NCBI GenBank assembly: GCA_910592205.1
Contig: CAJVPJ010000075.1
Coordinates: forward strand, 1-48,755
Source of the DNA: Paraglomus occultum
Taxonomy: Eukaryota; Glomeromycota; Glomeromycetes; Paraglomerales; Paraglomeraceae
Reading direction: 5' to 3'
DNA: 48,755 nt
Below are positions 1 through 10,569 of the stretch, piece by piece (the stretch's first letter is position 1; every line of letters begins with the position of its first letter). Below the pieces are notes generated by a model. That model worked only from the letters and a program-made list of their open reading frames with translations, was not told where the DNA came from and did no database searches. Made by a program: the position numbers and the translations under genes.

Positions 1-64
1 AGGCTGTGTTCTACTTCCACGGCCTCACTTGATCATTTTTCTATATACAGGGAGAAAATACACT

Positions 65-682
65 CTACATACAATCACCGATTAATTGTACAAAAAATAC
101 AACGAAAAAATAACAATCCATTGGGTGCATCTTAATCAGTTCCAAATGTACGATACCCAAACCAACACAACCCAGCATCCCCCTTAGTAAAAGTCGCTTT
201 CCGTTGATGCTCCGATAATCTACCCCCGACACCCAATTTGTGAAGTCCTTTACTGCTCTTACTGTTACCAGAATAGATAACAGCGATATTAATATTAAAT
301 GTTCTAATGCTACGAGAGCGAGACACGCAGAAAAAATCACTGCCATGTAGATGGGCGCTAAGCGCGAAATAATTGACGTTATCGTGCGAACTGGGCGGAG
401 AATAAGAAGTGTGAACGCCGATTCGAACAGACGAATGGTAAGCAGGAGGAAAGCAAAGAGAACGAGTTTGAATAAGGGTTTATGTGGGTTATCGTCATCT
501 TCGGGATCATAGGGATCGCAGGGATCGCAGGGATCGCAGGGATCGCAGGGATCGCAGTGATCGCAAGGGTCGCAGGGATCTGGGGAAGGTGCTATTAGCT
601 GACCATTTGAAGACGGAGGGAAGCGGGACAGAAAGTAGTGAAATTGAGAGTATTCCGGGAGTGATGGATGGTGAAATTGGAG
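65..682 (-). CDS. Unrecognised multi-pass membrane protein with DPC repeats (5' end unresolved)
   Basis: One minus-strand frame stays open for about 210 codons, from a TGA at 692-694 to the stop at 65, which is long for this AT-rich DNA. It begins with a Pro/Ser-rich stretch, then about nine Asp-Pro-Cys-type triplets made by a 9-bp tandem repeat, then an acidic linker (PEDDDNPHKP). At least four hydrophobic segments follow, interrupted by a loop reading VSGVDYRSINGKRLLL. The first in-frame ATG is at 346, which would lose the repeat and the first hydrophobic segment, so I prefer an exon starting at an acceptor near 682 (TTCCAG). I could not find an upstream exon in the right phase. Family and function are not recognised. 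The cysteine-rich repeat would lie just before the first membrane segment. Confidence 0.5.
   Translation of the reverse strand, partial: LQFHHPSLPEYSQFHYFLSRFPPSSNGQLIAPSPDPCDPCDHCDPCDPCDPCDPCDPYDPEDDDNPHKPLFKLVLFAFLLLTIRLFESAFTLLILRPVRTITSIISRLAPIYMAVIFSACLALVALEHLILISLLSILVTVRAVKDFTNWVSGVDYRSINGKRLLLRGMLGCVGLGIVHLELIKMHPMDCYFFVVFFVQLIGDCM
503..582. repeat. 9-bp tandem repeat (GGGATCGCA)n
   Basis: About eight or nine copies of GGGATCGCA, slightly degenerate at both ends (GGGATCATA, GTGATCGCA, AGGGTCGCA). Because the unit is a multiple of three it keeps every frame open. On the minus strand it encodes Asp-Pro-Cys repeats in frame with the membrane protein; in other frames it gives Arg-rich artefact ORFs. 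Confidence 0.9.
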
Positions 683-736
683 CTGGAAGTTTCAGACGTG
701 ATTGAGATGGGGATAATGAGAAATTAGTTAAAGTGA

Positions 737-1459
737 TCACGAATTGAAGAATGCGAGAATTGAGTCAAACGAGTTTTGTTTAGATCTGCGGAAATAAACT
801 CGTAGATTACGCTTTTCTCTTATCTAGCAGGGTTTTCCTTTTTATATTACTTTCTTTACACCCGCCACCTTCTATCATGATGAATCATCACATATTGTGT
901 ATCACACCATTGTGTTGGATGACAATGCAAACAATGCGTAATGGATGATCTCAAACAATGGAACAAGACCAAGCATATATATTATTTACCTGGAGGTCTT
1001 CATGTGCTTTAGGCTGTTTCCAGTACTGCCTCCATTCATTTGTTCTTGTTTCTGACTATTGACGATATGAAAAAGTGAAACGTTGGAGGTTGAGTGAGAG
1101 TCGGGACATGGAGATATCTGTAGCAAGGTTAGACAGTTTTTCTCTATCGAAAAATTGCCCGGATAACTAGTCCTTACTTTTTGTAGTGCCAGCTTCCTGT
1201 TTGTTAATTTAGCCAATGTGCTCTCGTCCTTTGCAATAATCGGATCGCTCAACACATGCTGTATCGCCAAACTGTACAATTGCCTTGCCTCCTGTTGTCC
1301 AGACAACTGAAAATTCTTCTCAAACTCTAATAAAACGTTTTTCTGATATCTTCTTCTATTTGGTTTCCAGTCGTCGAATTGAGTTGCCGTTTCCTTGACC
1401 CATTTGATGTGAGCTTCATTAAGTGTTATTGAAAACGGTTTGGTTCTTTGGGCGGACAT
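737..1459 (-). CDS. Unrecognised small protein, three-exon model
   Basis: The model starts at the ATG at 1457-1459 (MSAQRTKPFSITLNEAHIKW). Exons are 1459-1178, 1117-990 and 785-737. The first intron (1118-1177) has GTAAGG and CTACAG ends and is exactly 60 nt, so retaining it would only insert 20 residues. The second intron begins GTAAAT after codon phase 2 and could end at TTCCGCAG (786-787), giving the C-terminus SFDSILAFFNS. The product is about 152 residues, basic and helix-rich at the N-terminus (KPNRRRYQKNVLLEFEKNF), with no membrane segment or known domain that I can name. Exon 1 is well supported; exon 3 is an inference from phase. Confidence 0.55.
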
Positions 1460-4120
1460 GGTGGATAAGGGGAAAGGGAGTTGATTTCGAGAGAAGGATG
1501 AGAGGGAAGGGATGTAGTTTTTTCGATAGTTTGATAACAGTATGTGGTAATACTAACATAAATCGGTAGATATATGCTATATTAATATGCATAAAAAAAT
1601 ACAAGTTAATATAATAATATCATTATGTCGGTTACTACCCTCCCTTATCGATATATGGAACTGATTTTTTGTCTTACACAAAGATTTCAGTGATCAAGGG
1701 GCCAACATCCCACCCGTTTTCTTCATTAGTTGAAGAAAAAATTTTCAGTGATATTTTGTTGTACATTTGTAGTACGGCCAAGGGAAGTCTTTCCGTCTTT
1801 ACCTGTTACTCAAAGTGCAGATTCTTTGTTATTTTACGCCGGGAATATTTTGTATTGTATGGGAGCCGATTGAGCAGATGCGAGCGAAGCTTAAATTCAT
1901 ATGCGCCCATGATTGTTGACTAAACAGTAATCTACAAGCAAATGCAATAAAATATAAAATAACCAAATATCTGTCAATTGAATTGAGTGATCTGCATTTC
2001 AGGGATTGTGGTACGGGGAAGTAATATCTATGCAGTCGCAACATAACACTGCTTACGCAATACCTGCAGAAAACGGAGTCGAGAAAAAAAACCGAAATCA
2101 GAGAGGTTTAAACAATGGCGTTTGGTAAGAATCAAGAATATAACAACTCCACAAACCGGTAATGGCCTTTAACATGACGAATAGTAAAGACAGGATTAGA
2201 TTAGATTCATCTTATTACGTGCGAAGCAATGTGAATCAATATATTAATATCGTTACACATTTTGAGAACCCCATTTATTATTATAGCGATAGTGTGATTG
2301 CACAACCTTTTGGTCGCACTGGTGTTAAACTGTACCACACCCTTACAATTATTATTACTTTAACTCCCGCCTATTTTATGAATTGGGTTTTTTTTGGTGG
2401 ATAAGAAAAGAGTGTTTTGTCGCAATCCGATTCTGGTTGATAAGTGAAGAATGTTTTGTCGTAGGCCTTTTTATCATTCCACAAGCGTTTATCGGTTAAC
2501 AAGGATTTTCGCTCACGAACCAGTTCATAGCGCTTTCATGCGTTGATTATGTAGATCCGCATCTGCAAATGATCGTCATATGAATAGGAGAGGATCGTTT
2601 TTATTACTTTTATTAAATTAAAAAAGAAAAATTTTTTATTAAAATTTTTTATTAAAAATTCTTTATTTTTTTTTTCAAACAGTGTACGGAACAAATTGGT
2701 GCAAATTGTTACAGAAACGATAGAAATTTACAGATGTACACTTATATCAACGTTTCCGGCTCTATATAATGTACCAATACCAACAAATGTGTGTTTAATT
2801 CATTTCCGAATTTTCGTAACACCGTCGACGGATATGTTGGGAGAAATACGTCACCCTCCAGGCATTCACCTCGAACTAATTTTATGTTTTGGTCGGAGAA
2901 CACGTATCTGACTTCATTCGCATCATATTTATTTTCATATTATCAAACTTTTCTATATGAGAGTAAATCCTGCATACGTCAACCATCCAATTATTATACG
3001 ATGTCAAACAAGTCTTGGCATTGTAAATCTACCATACATGAACAAATATATAGGGTTCCTTTTATGGCAATACCTTAAACTTGCGTCCGATCAAAACAAC
3101 GCGAACCTTAAATATCCAATCACGTTATTCGAGCTCATTCCCCATCATCTAGCTTTCTTTTTTGAGAAATGTATTAATAAATATTGTTGCTACTACTTTA
3201 GAGAAACGAAAATAAGAAAGGCTTTGATGTGGATAGAGAGGACTGATAGACTATTTCCATCTCTGAGTCGTTTGTAAAAGTTACGTCATGACGTTAACTC
3301 TGGGCTATATTTAAAGCTCAAAATTAACCTGCTAGCGACCGGAAAAGTTCATGTCTTTTTAATCCTGAATATACGCAATACGAAATCGAGCCGCTGCATC
3401 AACTCTTGATTAAATATCGTGGCAAATGCGCACTGGTATATTGTACTGTACGTCTTGGGGAATCGATTGAAATACAAAGTGACTAATAATGAGATTAGTA
3501 AGCGGCATGAACGTAGATTAGGAGATTTGAACAGATGACAACAAGTTAGTCAACAACACGTTGGAACCGGTACGTTAGATTAAAATCAACAGAAAATCAT
3601 TAATCGTGCCAAGAGCAAACTATCAAACTCTACACTTTACTGACGTTCTCAAATTTCCAAGTTATTTAATTGACAATATTGGCAGTAATGTTACATGAAG
3701 TCAAGCAATGGTGCCATTTATACTTTTGTTGAAATCTTGTATTTACAATGTTGTTTAATAAAAGTTGCCAACTATGTCTACGATCCTGAACAAGCGCTTT
3801 GGAGTATACTAAGTGACCATTTTATCATATTTAATTTTCCGTTAGAGTGCTTAGCGACTATTTAAAACCTGTACACTCTTCAATTCATGTCTAAGTGTAT
3901 ACATCATTACCTTTATTAACAAGATGACACTCTCATCTAATTGCAATACAAGTCAAATAGTAATTGGGAAAAGTGTCGAACTGATAAGCACGTAAGCTAG
4001 TCTATAGACGAACCATCGTTTAAAAGAAAAAAAGAAAATTTAGGTTATAATCGACATACATTCTCTTTACCATACACTCTCCTCCAACTCACCGTCTTTC
4101 TTTTTTTTTCTGTACCCATT
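1460..4120. other. Intergenic, AT-rich, no gene seen
   Basis: About 2.7 kb with only short ORFs on both strands, the longest 106 codons at 2957-3277 on the plus strand. None has splice-consistent extension or a recognisable motif. There is a low-complexity A/T tract at about 2590-2680. It probably contains the upstream region of the 1459 gene and the 3' flank of the 4121-4631 gene. Confidence 0.6.
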
Positions 4121-4631
4121 TTACTTCTTGGTCGACCCTCCCTGACGCTTTGAAGTCTCCCCATGTCGACGCGGTTCGCGTGTCTCTTCCGGTTCATCAA
4201 TCTCTTGGTACATTTCCTCGTTCCGAACATCATCTTCAGTAATACGGAGTGCTTTCCCAGTACGTTTTTTGTGTATTTCAGATGCTTTACGAGCGGATTC
4301 CATACGAGCTTCTAAACTCCGATCCTACAAGTCAACATCAAAGGAGTGAATATCTAAATAAGATAAAGGAAACTTGACAGCAAGAATAGTGTAAATGCAT
4401 ACGCCACGGTGAGAAGCTGCAATATAAGCTCGTTCTTGATTTTCTATTATAAAATGTATTATGTAATAGTGTCAAATTATAATACAACGCAGTTGATTAC
4501 ATGTTCTCTAGAAACACGCTTTTCTTACACAAATATTATAGAAATCTCCTTGTTTATGCTTTACTATCTCTCATATCATGACCCATACCTTCATGCGTTC
4601 TTTCTTCGTTTCGCTTGCCAAGAGAAGTCAT
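4121..4631 (-). CDS. Small conserved fungal protein of unknown function (95 aa, three exons)
   Basis: Exons are 4631-4589, 4443-4403 and 4324-4121. They splice in phase across GTATGG...ATAATAG and GTATGC...CTTGTAG introns into a 95-residue protein. The core runs ERAYIAASHRGDRSLEARM, then SARKASEIHKKRTGKALRI, then TEDDVRNEEMYQEIDEP. This pattern (DRSLEAR, ASEIHKKRTGK, EEMY followed by acidic residues) occurs in small conserved proteins of unknown function across filamentous fungi, as I recall them. The N-terminus is very short (MTSLGKRNEERTHEE) and the C-terminus is basic. It is probably soluble and nuclear or cytosolic, but that is a guess. The start is the only ATG that gives the needed phase. 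It is transcribed divergently from HOP1. Confidence 0.85.
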
Positions 4632-5163
4632 TTTGTATAGCAAATACGCGGGTAAATAACGTTTTAGGGTATATTTTGCGCGAGCGGATATGACAGCCAA
4701 AAAAAAAACCCTCCTAATTCTTGTTTAATTATTCAATATTGTCTAGAAAAATGTATTTTTATATGCAAATTCCCTTGTTGACATCATACAGACCCAATAG
4801 GCGTCACAATGACATCAGAGTGATTTTGACAGTCATGATAAGATATCAATCTGCATATGGAATAGTGTACGGATCGCGCGTCGGGGAATGGTATTGGCTG
4901 ATGACACGTGCGTGGGAGAGGTAAGAATACTGAAGAATATGCATAATAAAATGTGGGAATCTCTTCGGGATTCAAGCGGCTGAGATAATTTTCGTGTCGG
5001 GATTGGGACGGAATATCGTCATAAGAATGCGAATAAGTCTGTGCATAAGGACAAGGTTATCGGACATGTCGGTCATAAATTTATCACATCACCGTCATTA
5101 AATAAGATATATATACTCTAGGAAGACGCGGCCTTGTTGAAAATTTTGGTATCATCGAGAATC
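4632..5163. promoter_or_regulatory. Divergent promoter between the small fungal protein gene and HOP1
   Basis: This 532-bp interval separates two head-to-head starts (4631 minus, 5164 plus). It holds an inverted CCAAT box (ATTGG at 4893-4897), a palindromic CACGTG E-box (4905-4910), and a TATATATA run at 5108-5115, 48 nt upstream of the HOP1 ATG. The motifs are seen directly; their function is inferred. Confidence 0.5.
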
Positions 5164-8020
5164 ATGGCTCAAAGTGTCGCTCAAGTATGTACAGTCTACT
5201 GGATTTATAATAATCACATGTAATGCACACAATGACACCATCGTAAACTTGCTCCTCCCAGGCCTTCGAGACGGAATCAATCAACGCGTTACAAAGTTTG
5301 ACAATCATACATCAATTACTAAAGACAAGTCTAAGCTCTATTACATATTTAAGGTAGATTGACAGAAATATGACAACTCGAATAACGCAAAAGGTTAGAC
5401 AGGGTACAGATACAGCAAAACACGGACGCAAACACAGGCACAAACACTAACGTAAACACAACCACAAATATGGATAAAGCTACAGATATTACACCCCGCA
5501 TACTAAATGTAATAATACGTGCATAATAACGTTCACATACCTTTTTTCCCCGTGACAGAGGCCTCTTTCCCGAAGAGACTTACGAAAACTATCAAATAGG
5601 AAGTAAGCATTGTAATGAGACTAGTAAGCAGCATGAACGCATATCTAGCTAACAGTGCTTCTGCTTATTAACCCGATAAAGGCCTAGTGCTGAAAAACTT
5701 GAAACGTGACTGCAACCGAGAAGCCAACTCGCTTTTAGATTGGCTGGTATGGTTTATGCGGAAATTCATTGTTTACGCATAAATTCTTATCCTTGTATCT
5801 TCCCACCAAAAGGAAAAAGGAATCTACGACGCTCTCCATAGACATTACCTTCGTTCAGTAGTTTTCGGCATATTCCTTGATCCCGATGAACCTGATAAAT
5901 TTGTAGAATCGTACACATTCGCAATATCTTATGTCAACGGGACGCCTTCTCTGAAAATACAAAATGACCGCGAAGTTTTAATGGATGCCAGAAGTGCAGC
6001 AGGAAAAGGTATGGAAGAGGTTGAAAAGAGCACACGACAACTGCTGAGAGGATTGATTTTGCTGACACAGTCGCTAAAGGTGAGGATTTATCGTACAGAG
6101 GAGGATTTTGTGGGATGATATACTGCATCGTCGATACATATTGCTACACGATGCTACTGTCTATATGATGCTGATGACGTTACACTCAACTGACATTCCT
6201 TTCCTTCTCCCTTTGTTGATCAAGCCACTTCCAAGTAAGCCTCTCTTCTTTCCAAACCCTGCTGGAGTTTTTTTTGGGCCATTAAACTAAACCAACAATT
6301 TTCTGCAGACAAGCGCTACCTAATAATAAAACTTTATTACTACGAACAAATCACACCGAAAGACTACGAACCCCCATTCTTTCGACCTGGCAGTGATCCA
6401 AGCAATGACTTGTTCGAGACAGCACTCGAGAAATCAATAGTTGGACAAATCGAAACCGGACATCACGAGTGAGTTTTTTCAAATCAAAAGCATGTTTATA
6501 ATAAATAACATATATACTATTAACGAATTCTTTGTTTTGTAGTATAGGGTTGGTGATACAGACCGTGCCCGAAGCGTTTGATAATGAGGGTGATGAACGT
6601 GCGGTAGACACGAATATAGTGAATAAGGGAAAAGAAAAGTCGGACCTTGTAGTAATCGATTCAACTCCAACTATTCTCAATACTAATAATAATACTAACA
6701 CTTCAACGAAAACGCACTACAATCCAGTGGTGACGTCATCATCAACAATAACGTCATCATTATCACCTTCGTCCTCAGTATTAACGTCATCATTGTCAAA
6801 CGGTTCCCCGCCGCGCGAAACCACGTTACGTCATGTAGAACCAACATGCCAAAGTACTATCTACGAGGGAAGGACGAGACACAAGGAGAATTACAATGAT
6901 GAAACGAAGATTGCGGGAAAGAAGCAAAATGGGGATGAAAGCATAAAAGCAGAAGATGCATCTACGAGTGAGATAGAAACGACGGGAGATAAGTGGGCTA
7001 ACAGAGAATGCCGCTGTATTTGTGGCGTAAATTCGTTAGATCAATTCATGGTAGTGGATTGCTTTTATTATTCCCAGTTATTTTTTCCATGAATTTTAAT
7101 TAATTCAATTTTTTCCGTACCCATCCCCACTCCCGCAAAAGCTAACTTGCAAAAAGTGCAGATCCAATTCACACTTCCCATGCTATGGTTACTTTTCACC
7201 AAACCGAGTCACGCCTTCACCTTACTACTGGCATGTTTGTGCTAGCTGTAGTGTCTCTCCAGCACTGCACTTTCATTCGCCAATTTCGTCACTTCCACAA
7301 CTATCCAGCCCTACCTCCTCCAGACTTTGCTCCGCCATTCGTACATTAGGAACATCAGCCCTCTTCCGTCGAGCCCTTTACCAAATCTGGTGTTCCGGCT
7401 TTCCATCGACGTGCAAACAATTCTCGCTCAATCTCGGAGTGAAGCCGTTTGTTGCACGAACGTTACAGAAAATGTTGGCCGAGGATGGTTTTATCGTTCA
7501 GCGGTTAGGTAGAAAGAGAGGTACTGCGCCGTATGAAGTTGTGAGGAGTGATGAATGCAAGAAAATGTTTGGGGCGTGGTTTGTCGAGTTTGAAGGGCGA
7601 GAGGAACAGATCAATGATGGCGTGGAACATGGAATGACAAGTGCGGCGGATGAAGGTCAGAATGTGATACCGAGGCAGTCGTATGAAAGGGAGACTGGTG
7701 TGTATGTGGAGAGAAATGAAAAGGAACACCAGGCGGACGAGAGTTCATGCGGAAAGGTAAAGCCTTCTCATATCGACGCAAATCCAAGTCCGGCTGACGA
7801 CAATGTGAGAATTAAATCAATTTTCATACTTGTTAGCAGCATTGGGCGTTATAGCTGCTACTTTCATTAATCATTTAACTCGTTTTCATAGCCACGTGGA
7901 ATTGACACGTACCCATCTGATGACTTGGTGTCATCGCGTCATCGTGGCCGTGGAACGGAAAAGGTTGATAATCCTCGCTCGCAAAACAAGAAGAGAAAGA
8001 TATCCGCAACCTCTAAGTAG
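5164..8020 (+). CDS. HOP1: Hop1-type meiotic chromosome-axis protein (HORMA domain plus zinc finger)
   Basis: Ten exons join in phase: 5164-5184, 5262-5353, 5559-5602, 5682-5746, 5813-6079, 6225-6234, 6309-6468, 6543-7053, 7142-7804 and 7892-8020, giving about 653 residues. Residues 1 to about 220 form a HORMA domain (SLTIIHQLLKTSLSSITYLR, GLFPEETYENYQIGS, SVVFGIFLDPDEP, KRYLIIKLYYYEQITPKDYE). A Ser/Thr-rich linker follows. A PHD-like zinc finger spans about 375-425 (CRCICG, CKKC, CYGY, HVCASC), then a winged-helix-like segment (ALFRRALYQIWCSGFPSTCK) and a basic C-terminal NLS (NKKRKISATSK). Known Hop1 proteins coat meiotic chromosome axes, promote double-strand breaks and direct inter-homologue repair; the HORMA fold binds closure motifs. 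The exon 8 donor could also be at 7051, one codon shorter. AATAAA lies at 8114-8119. Confidence 0.95.
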
Positions 8021-8514
8021 AATCAGTGCTAACAAGGATTACGACTAAAGCAAATGTACATTGGATTTCAGGGTTTATTTGCGTAAAGACGGTTGTCGTA
8101 AAATTTCCATGTTAATAAACACGCTACATATAACACTAATAACAAAGCAGATTTTAACCTGTTTTGATGCCAATATCGGTCATGGGATAAAGTAACTTAT
8201 GGTATATTTAGATAAACTGTTCGGCCATGAGTTCCTTTTTTATTATCTGTAGACAAACTTTATCTTACAAAGTGTCCGATGCCATAATCTGATAAGTTTA
8301 ATTGAAGATATTCACAACAAGGCAGGTTTTTAAATATAACATAGTAAAACAACGTTGATATGTAAATAACTTATATATATAAAAAAAAGTAAGTATTTGC
8401 AATGTTTTTTTTGTACAAAGATATTTATAGAAATCATCACCATCCCAACCCAATATTAAATAAAATATTCACAGTTCCTCCAATGTCCATGTGTACATGT
8501 CTCATATGATTTTA
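8021..8514. other. Convergent 3' intergenic region
   Basis: This is the AT-rich space between the stops of HOP1 (plus) and the C2H2 gene (minus). A plus-strand AATAAA at 8114-8119 is a candidate poly(A) signal for HOP1. No ORF is worth calling. Confidence 0.6.
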
Positions 8515-10569
8515 TCAATAGTTTGTCCACCGAAGACTGCCATGGATTCCCTCAAACTCTGACTGTTTCGCACAGACTCTTGCAGTCGCGTGTATCCTGT
8601 CCGTATGCCATGCTCTGGGTGCATGTGAATATGAATGCCCGGTTGAAATTCCAACCGGATTTAAATTAGCGTGTACGTTTGAGCATATCCTATTCTCATT
8701 TTCATGCGAGAACATCCTTGGATGTGGAAGGCGCGGATACAGTGTTGCTGGTAGAGTACACGGCGTCGGTGCAGATGTGAGGAGAGGGCAATTTCTGAAC
8801 GATGACGAATACGGGTCGGCAGTGATCAAAGTCGAAGTGTTAGCGGTAGGGGCGTGATATTGATGGTCACGTATTTGCATGTGATGTTGGATTGCGTAAC
8901 CGTTATTTATATCACCAACGTTATACTCGTCTCTTCCTCTCTTTTCTATCGTGAAATTCACTGCCGAGGCAAACGTCGGTGTCGTTGGCGTACTCAGTGA
9001 TGAAGTAGACGGCGATGACGGTGACGATAGAGGTGTTGGAATTGCTGATGTTCTAACTTGTCGCCAGACGACAGATCGATCGGTTTTCACAGAAAGAATG
9101 TGTTGCCGTCGATGATGTCTAGTCAGGTTTGTTTTTCGGCAAAAGCTGTGTCATAAAGAGAATGAGTAGCAGAAAAACTTGGCGTTAATCTCAAGTTGGA
9201 GATAAAAAAAGACAAAATTGGGGAAGAAGCAAAGCAAGAAAGAAGCGAATATTTGAATGGTGTCAGCAGCATCAATTAATGCCATTTCATCTGCTCATAT
9301 TTTTCTTGCCCCTTTTACAATAGACACAACTCACCTCTTTCCACACCCAGGTATAGTACACTTGTATGGTCTCTTCCCGGTGTGAATACGTCGATGTCTG
9401 GCCAGCGAACTACTATCGCTAAATGTTTTTTTACAGTCATGATATTCGCAAACGTGTGGTCGCTCTCCAGAATGTGTTCGCATGTGTACGGTTAATGCCG
9501 AGCGCTTTATGAGGGAAGATGGTCGGACGTCGTGTTAGTAACATGGTAAGGTGGGGGAAGGGATATTTGATGCATTTTGTTGAAAGCTATAATAGAATAG
9601 AATGTATCCCGGTATACATATTGTTCACGTGACCAAATTTTTTTTGGTAATTATTATTATTTTTTTACGACATGAAAAAAAAAAGATATGATATTTACCT
9701 GAATGAAACTTTTTCCACAACCAGGTTTGGTGCATGCGAAGGGTCTTAATGTACAAAAGTGGAAATGAGATTTCATGCAATTAGTTTTATAAGGAATATC
9801 AGAAAGGGGAAAGAAAACGATCGGAATGGACAAGAGACGAAAATGGCGAGGAATATAACAAAAGTAATTTTAAGGGAGGGCGAAAAAAAAACCAAATCAA
9901 ACAAACTCTATGCTCAATCATCGTTCAAACAAATTTGATTATTTTCAACACATACCTTTCATTAGTGTGAATACGACTATGCCTTGCAAGGTCAGATCTT
10001 CGAGAGAATGCTTTATGGCATTTTTCCCATGTACAATGAAAGGGACGACTTTCACTATGACAAGATTCCGTATGAATAAGTTCTATGATATCCATTGCGT
10101 GATTGCTAAAGATTGAACTTATTGATGAGGAATTACCAGGAAGTTAGATATGTAAATGGAAGGATGTGTAGAATCAATTGAATGAAAGATATCTGACTAG
10201 AAAATGGTGGGTCTGTACGTATTTTGCTTGTTGTGTGTATAATGTATTATGTGTGTATGCGTATGTGTATGCGTACAAGAGAGAAGACAAATGGAAAAGG
10301 GGGGGGTTGGGTAGTAGAAGGCCGAAGGATTTATTGCGAGATAGATGAGCATTAACTAACCTGTTTGTTCTATGACTCGCGTTAGGTTTATATTTGGTTA
10401 GACGTATTTTTTTCTTCTTGGTTATCCTATGGTATGTTCTAGATGAGAATGGGATTTTTTTGGAATGGGGGGGAAGAATTCGTCGTGGAGATAGCCTTGA
10501 TATAAGGAATTTTTTTGAGTTGATGGATAACTCGGTTACAAACAGGATCTTGCAGGGAGATTGGGGCAT
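8515..10569 (-). CDS. C2H2 zinc-finger protein, four fingers, probable transcription factor
   Basis: Exons are 10569-10361, 10105-9956, 9744-9699, 9504-9335 and 9145-8515, all in phase, giving 401 residues. Four consecutive C2H2 fingers lie at about 94-206: CTWEKC...HSRIH, CTKPGC...HMRTH, CEYHDC...HRRIH and CTIPGC...HHRRQH. They are joined by TGEKP-type linkers (HTNERPF, HSGERPH, HTGKRPY). Each finger boundary is interrupted by an intron. The C-terminal 190 residues are Ser/Thr/Pro-rich and probably disordered. The pattern [18 protein letters not shown] matches a fungal C2H2 family of DNA-binding regulators. Its targets cannot be read from sequence. Exon 1 (69 residues, basic) and the ATG at 10569 are the weakest part; the 255-nt first intron is supported by GTTAGT/TTTAG ends and phase. 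A paralogue lies at 47706-48539. Confidence 0.9.

Noticed and set aside
484-740. Arg-rich ORFs on both strands over the 9-bp repeat
   Set aside because: The repeat unit is a multiple of three and holds all frames open. The frame that continues into the membrane segments is preferred.
986-1160. Reading straight through the intron of the 1459 gene to the stop at 986
   Set aside because: The stop at 986-988 lies in a GTAAAT donor, and both introns have consensus ends; a spliced model is more likely, though not proven.
1669-3277. Several plus-strand ORFs of 71-106 codons
   Set aside because: Length is within chance for AT-rich DNA, compositions are unlike proteins, and no splice partners fit.
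4045-4233. 62-codon minus ORF overlapping the small fungal gene
   Set aside because: Shifted frame of the conserved DRSLEAR protein.
7327-7729. Alternative ORFs over HOP1 exon 9 on both strands
   Set aside because: The frame carrying the zinc-finger cysteines is open throughout and splices in phase with both neighbours.
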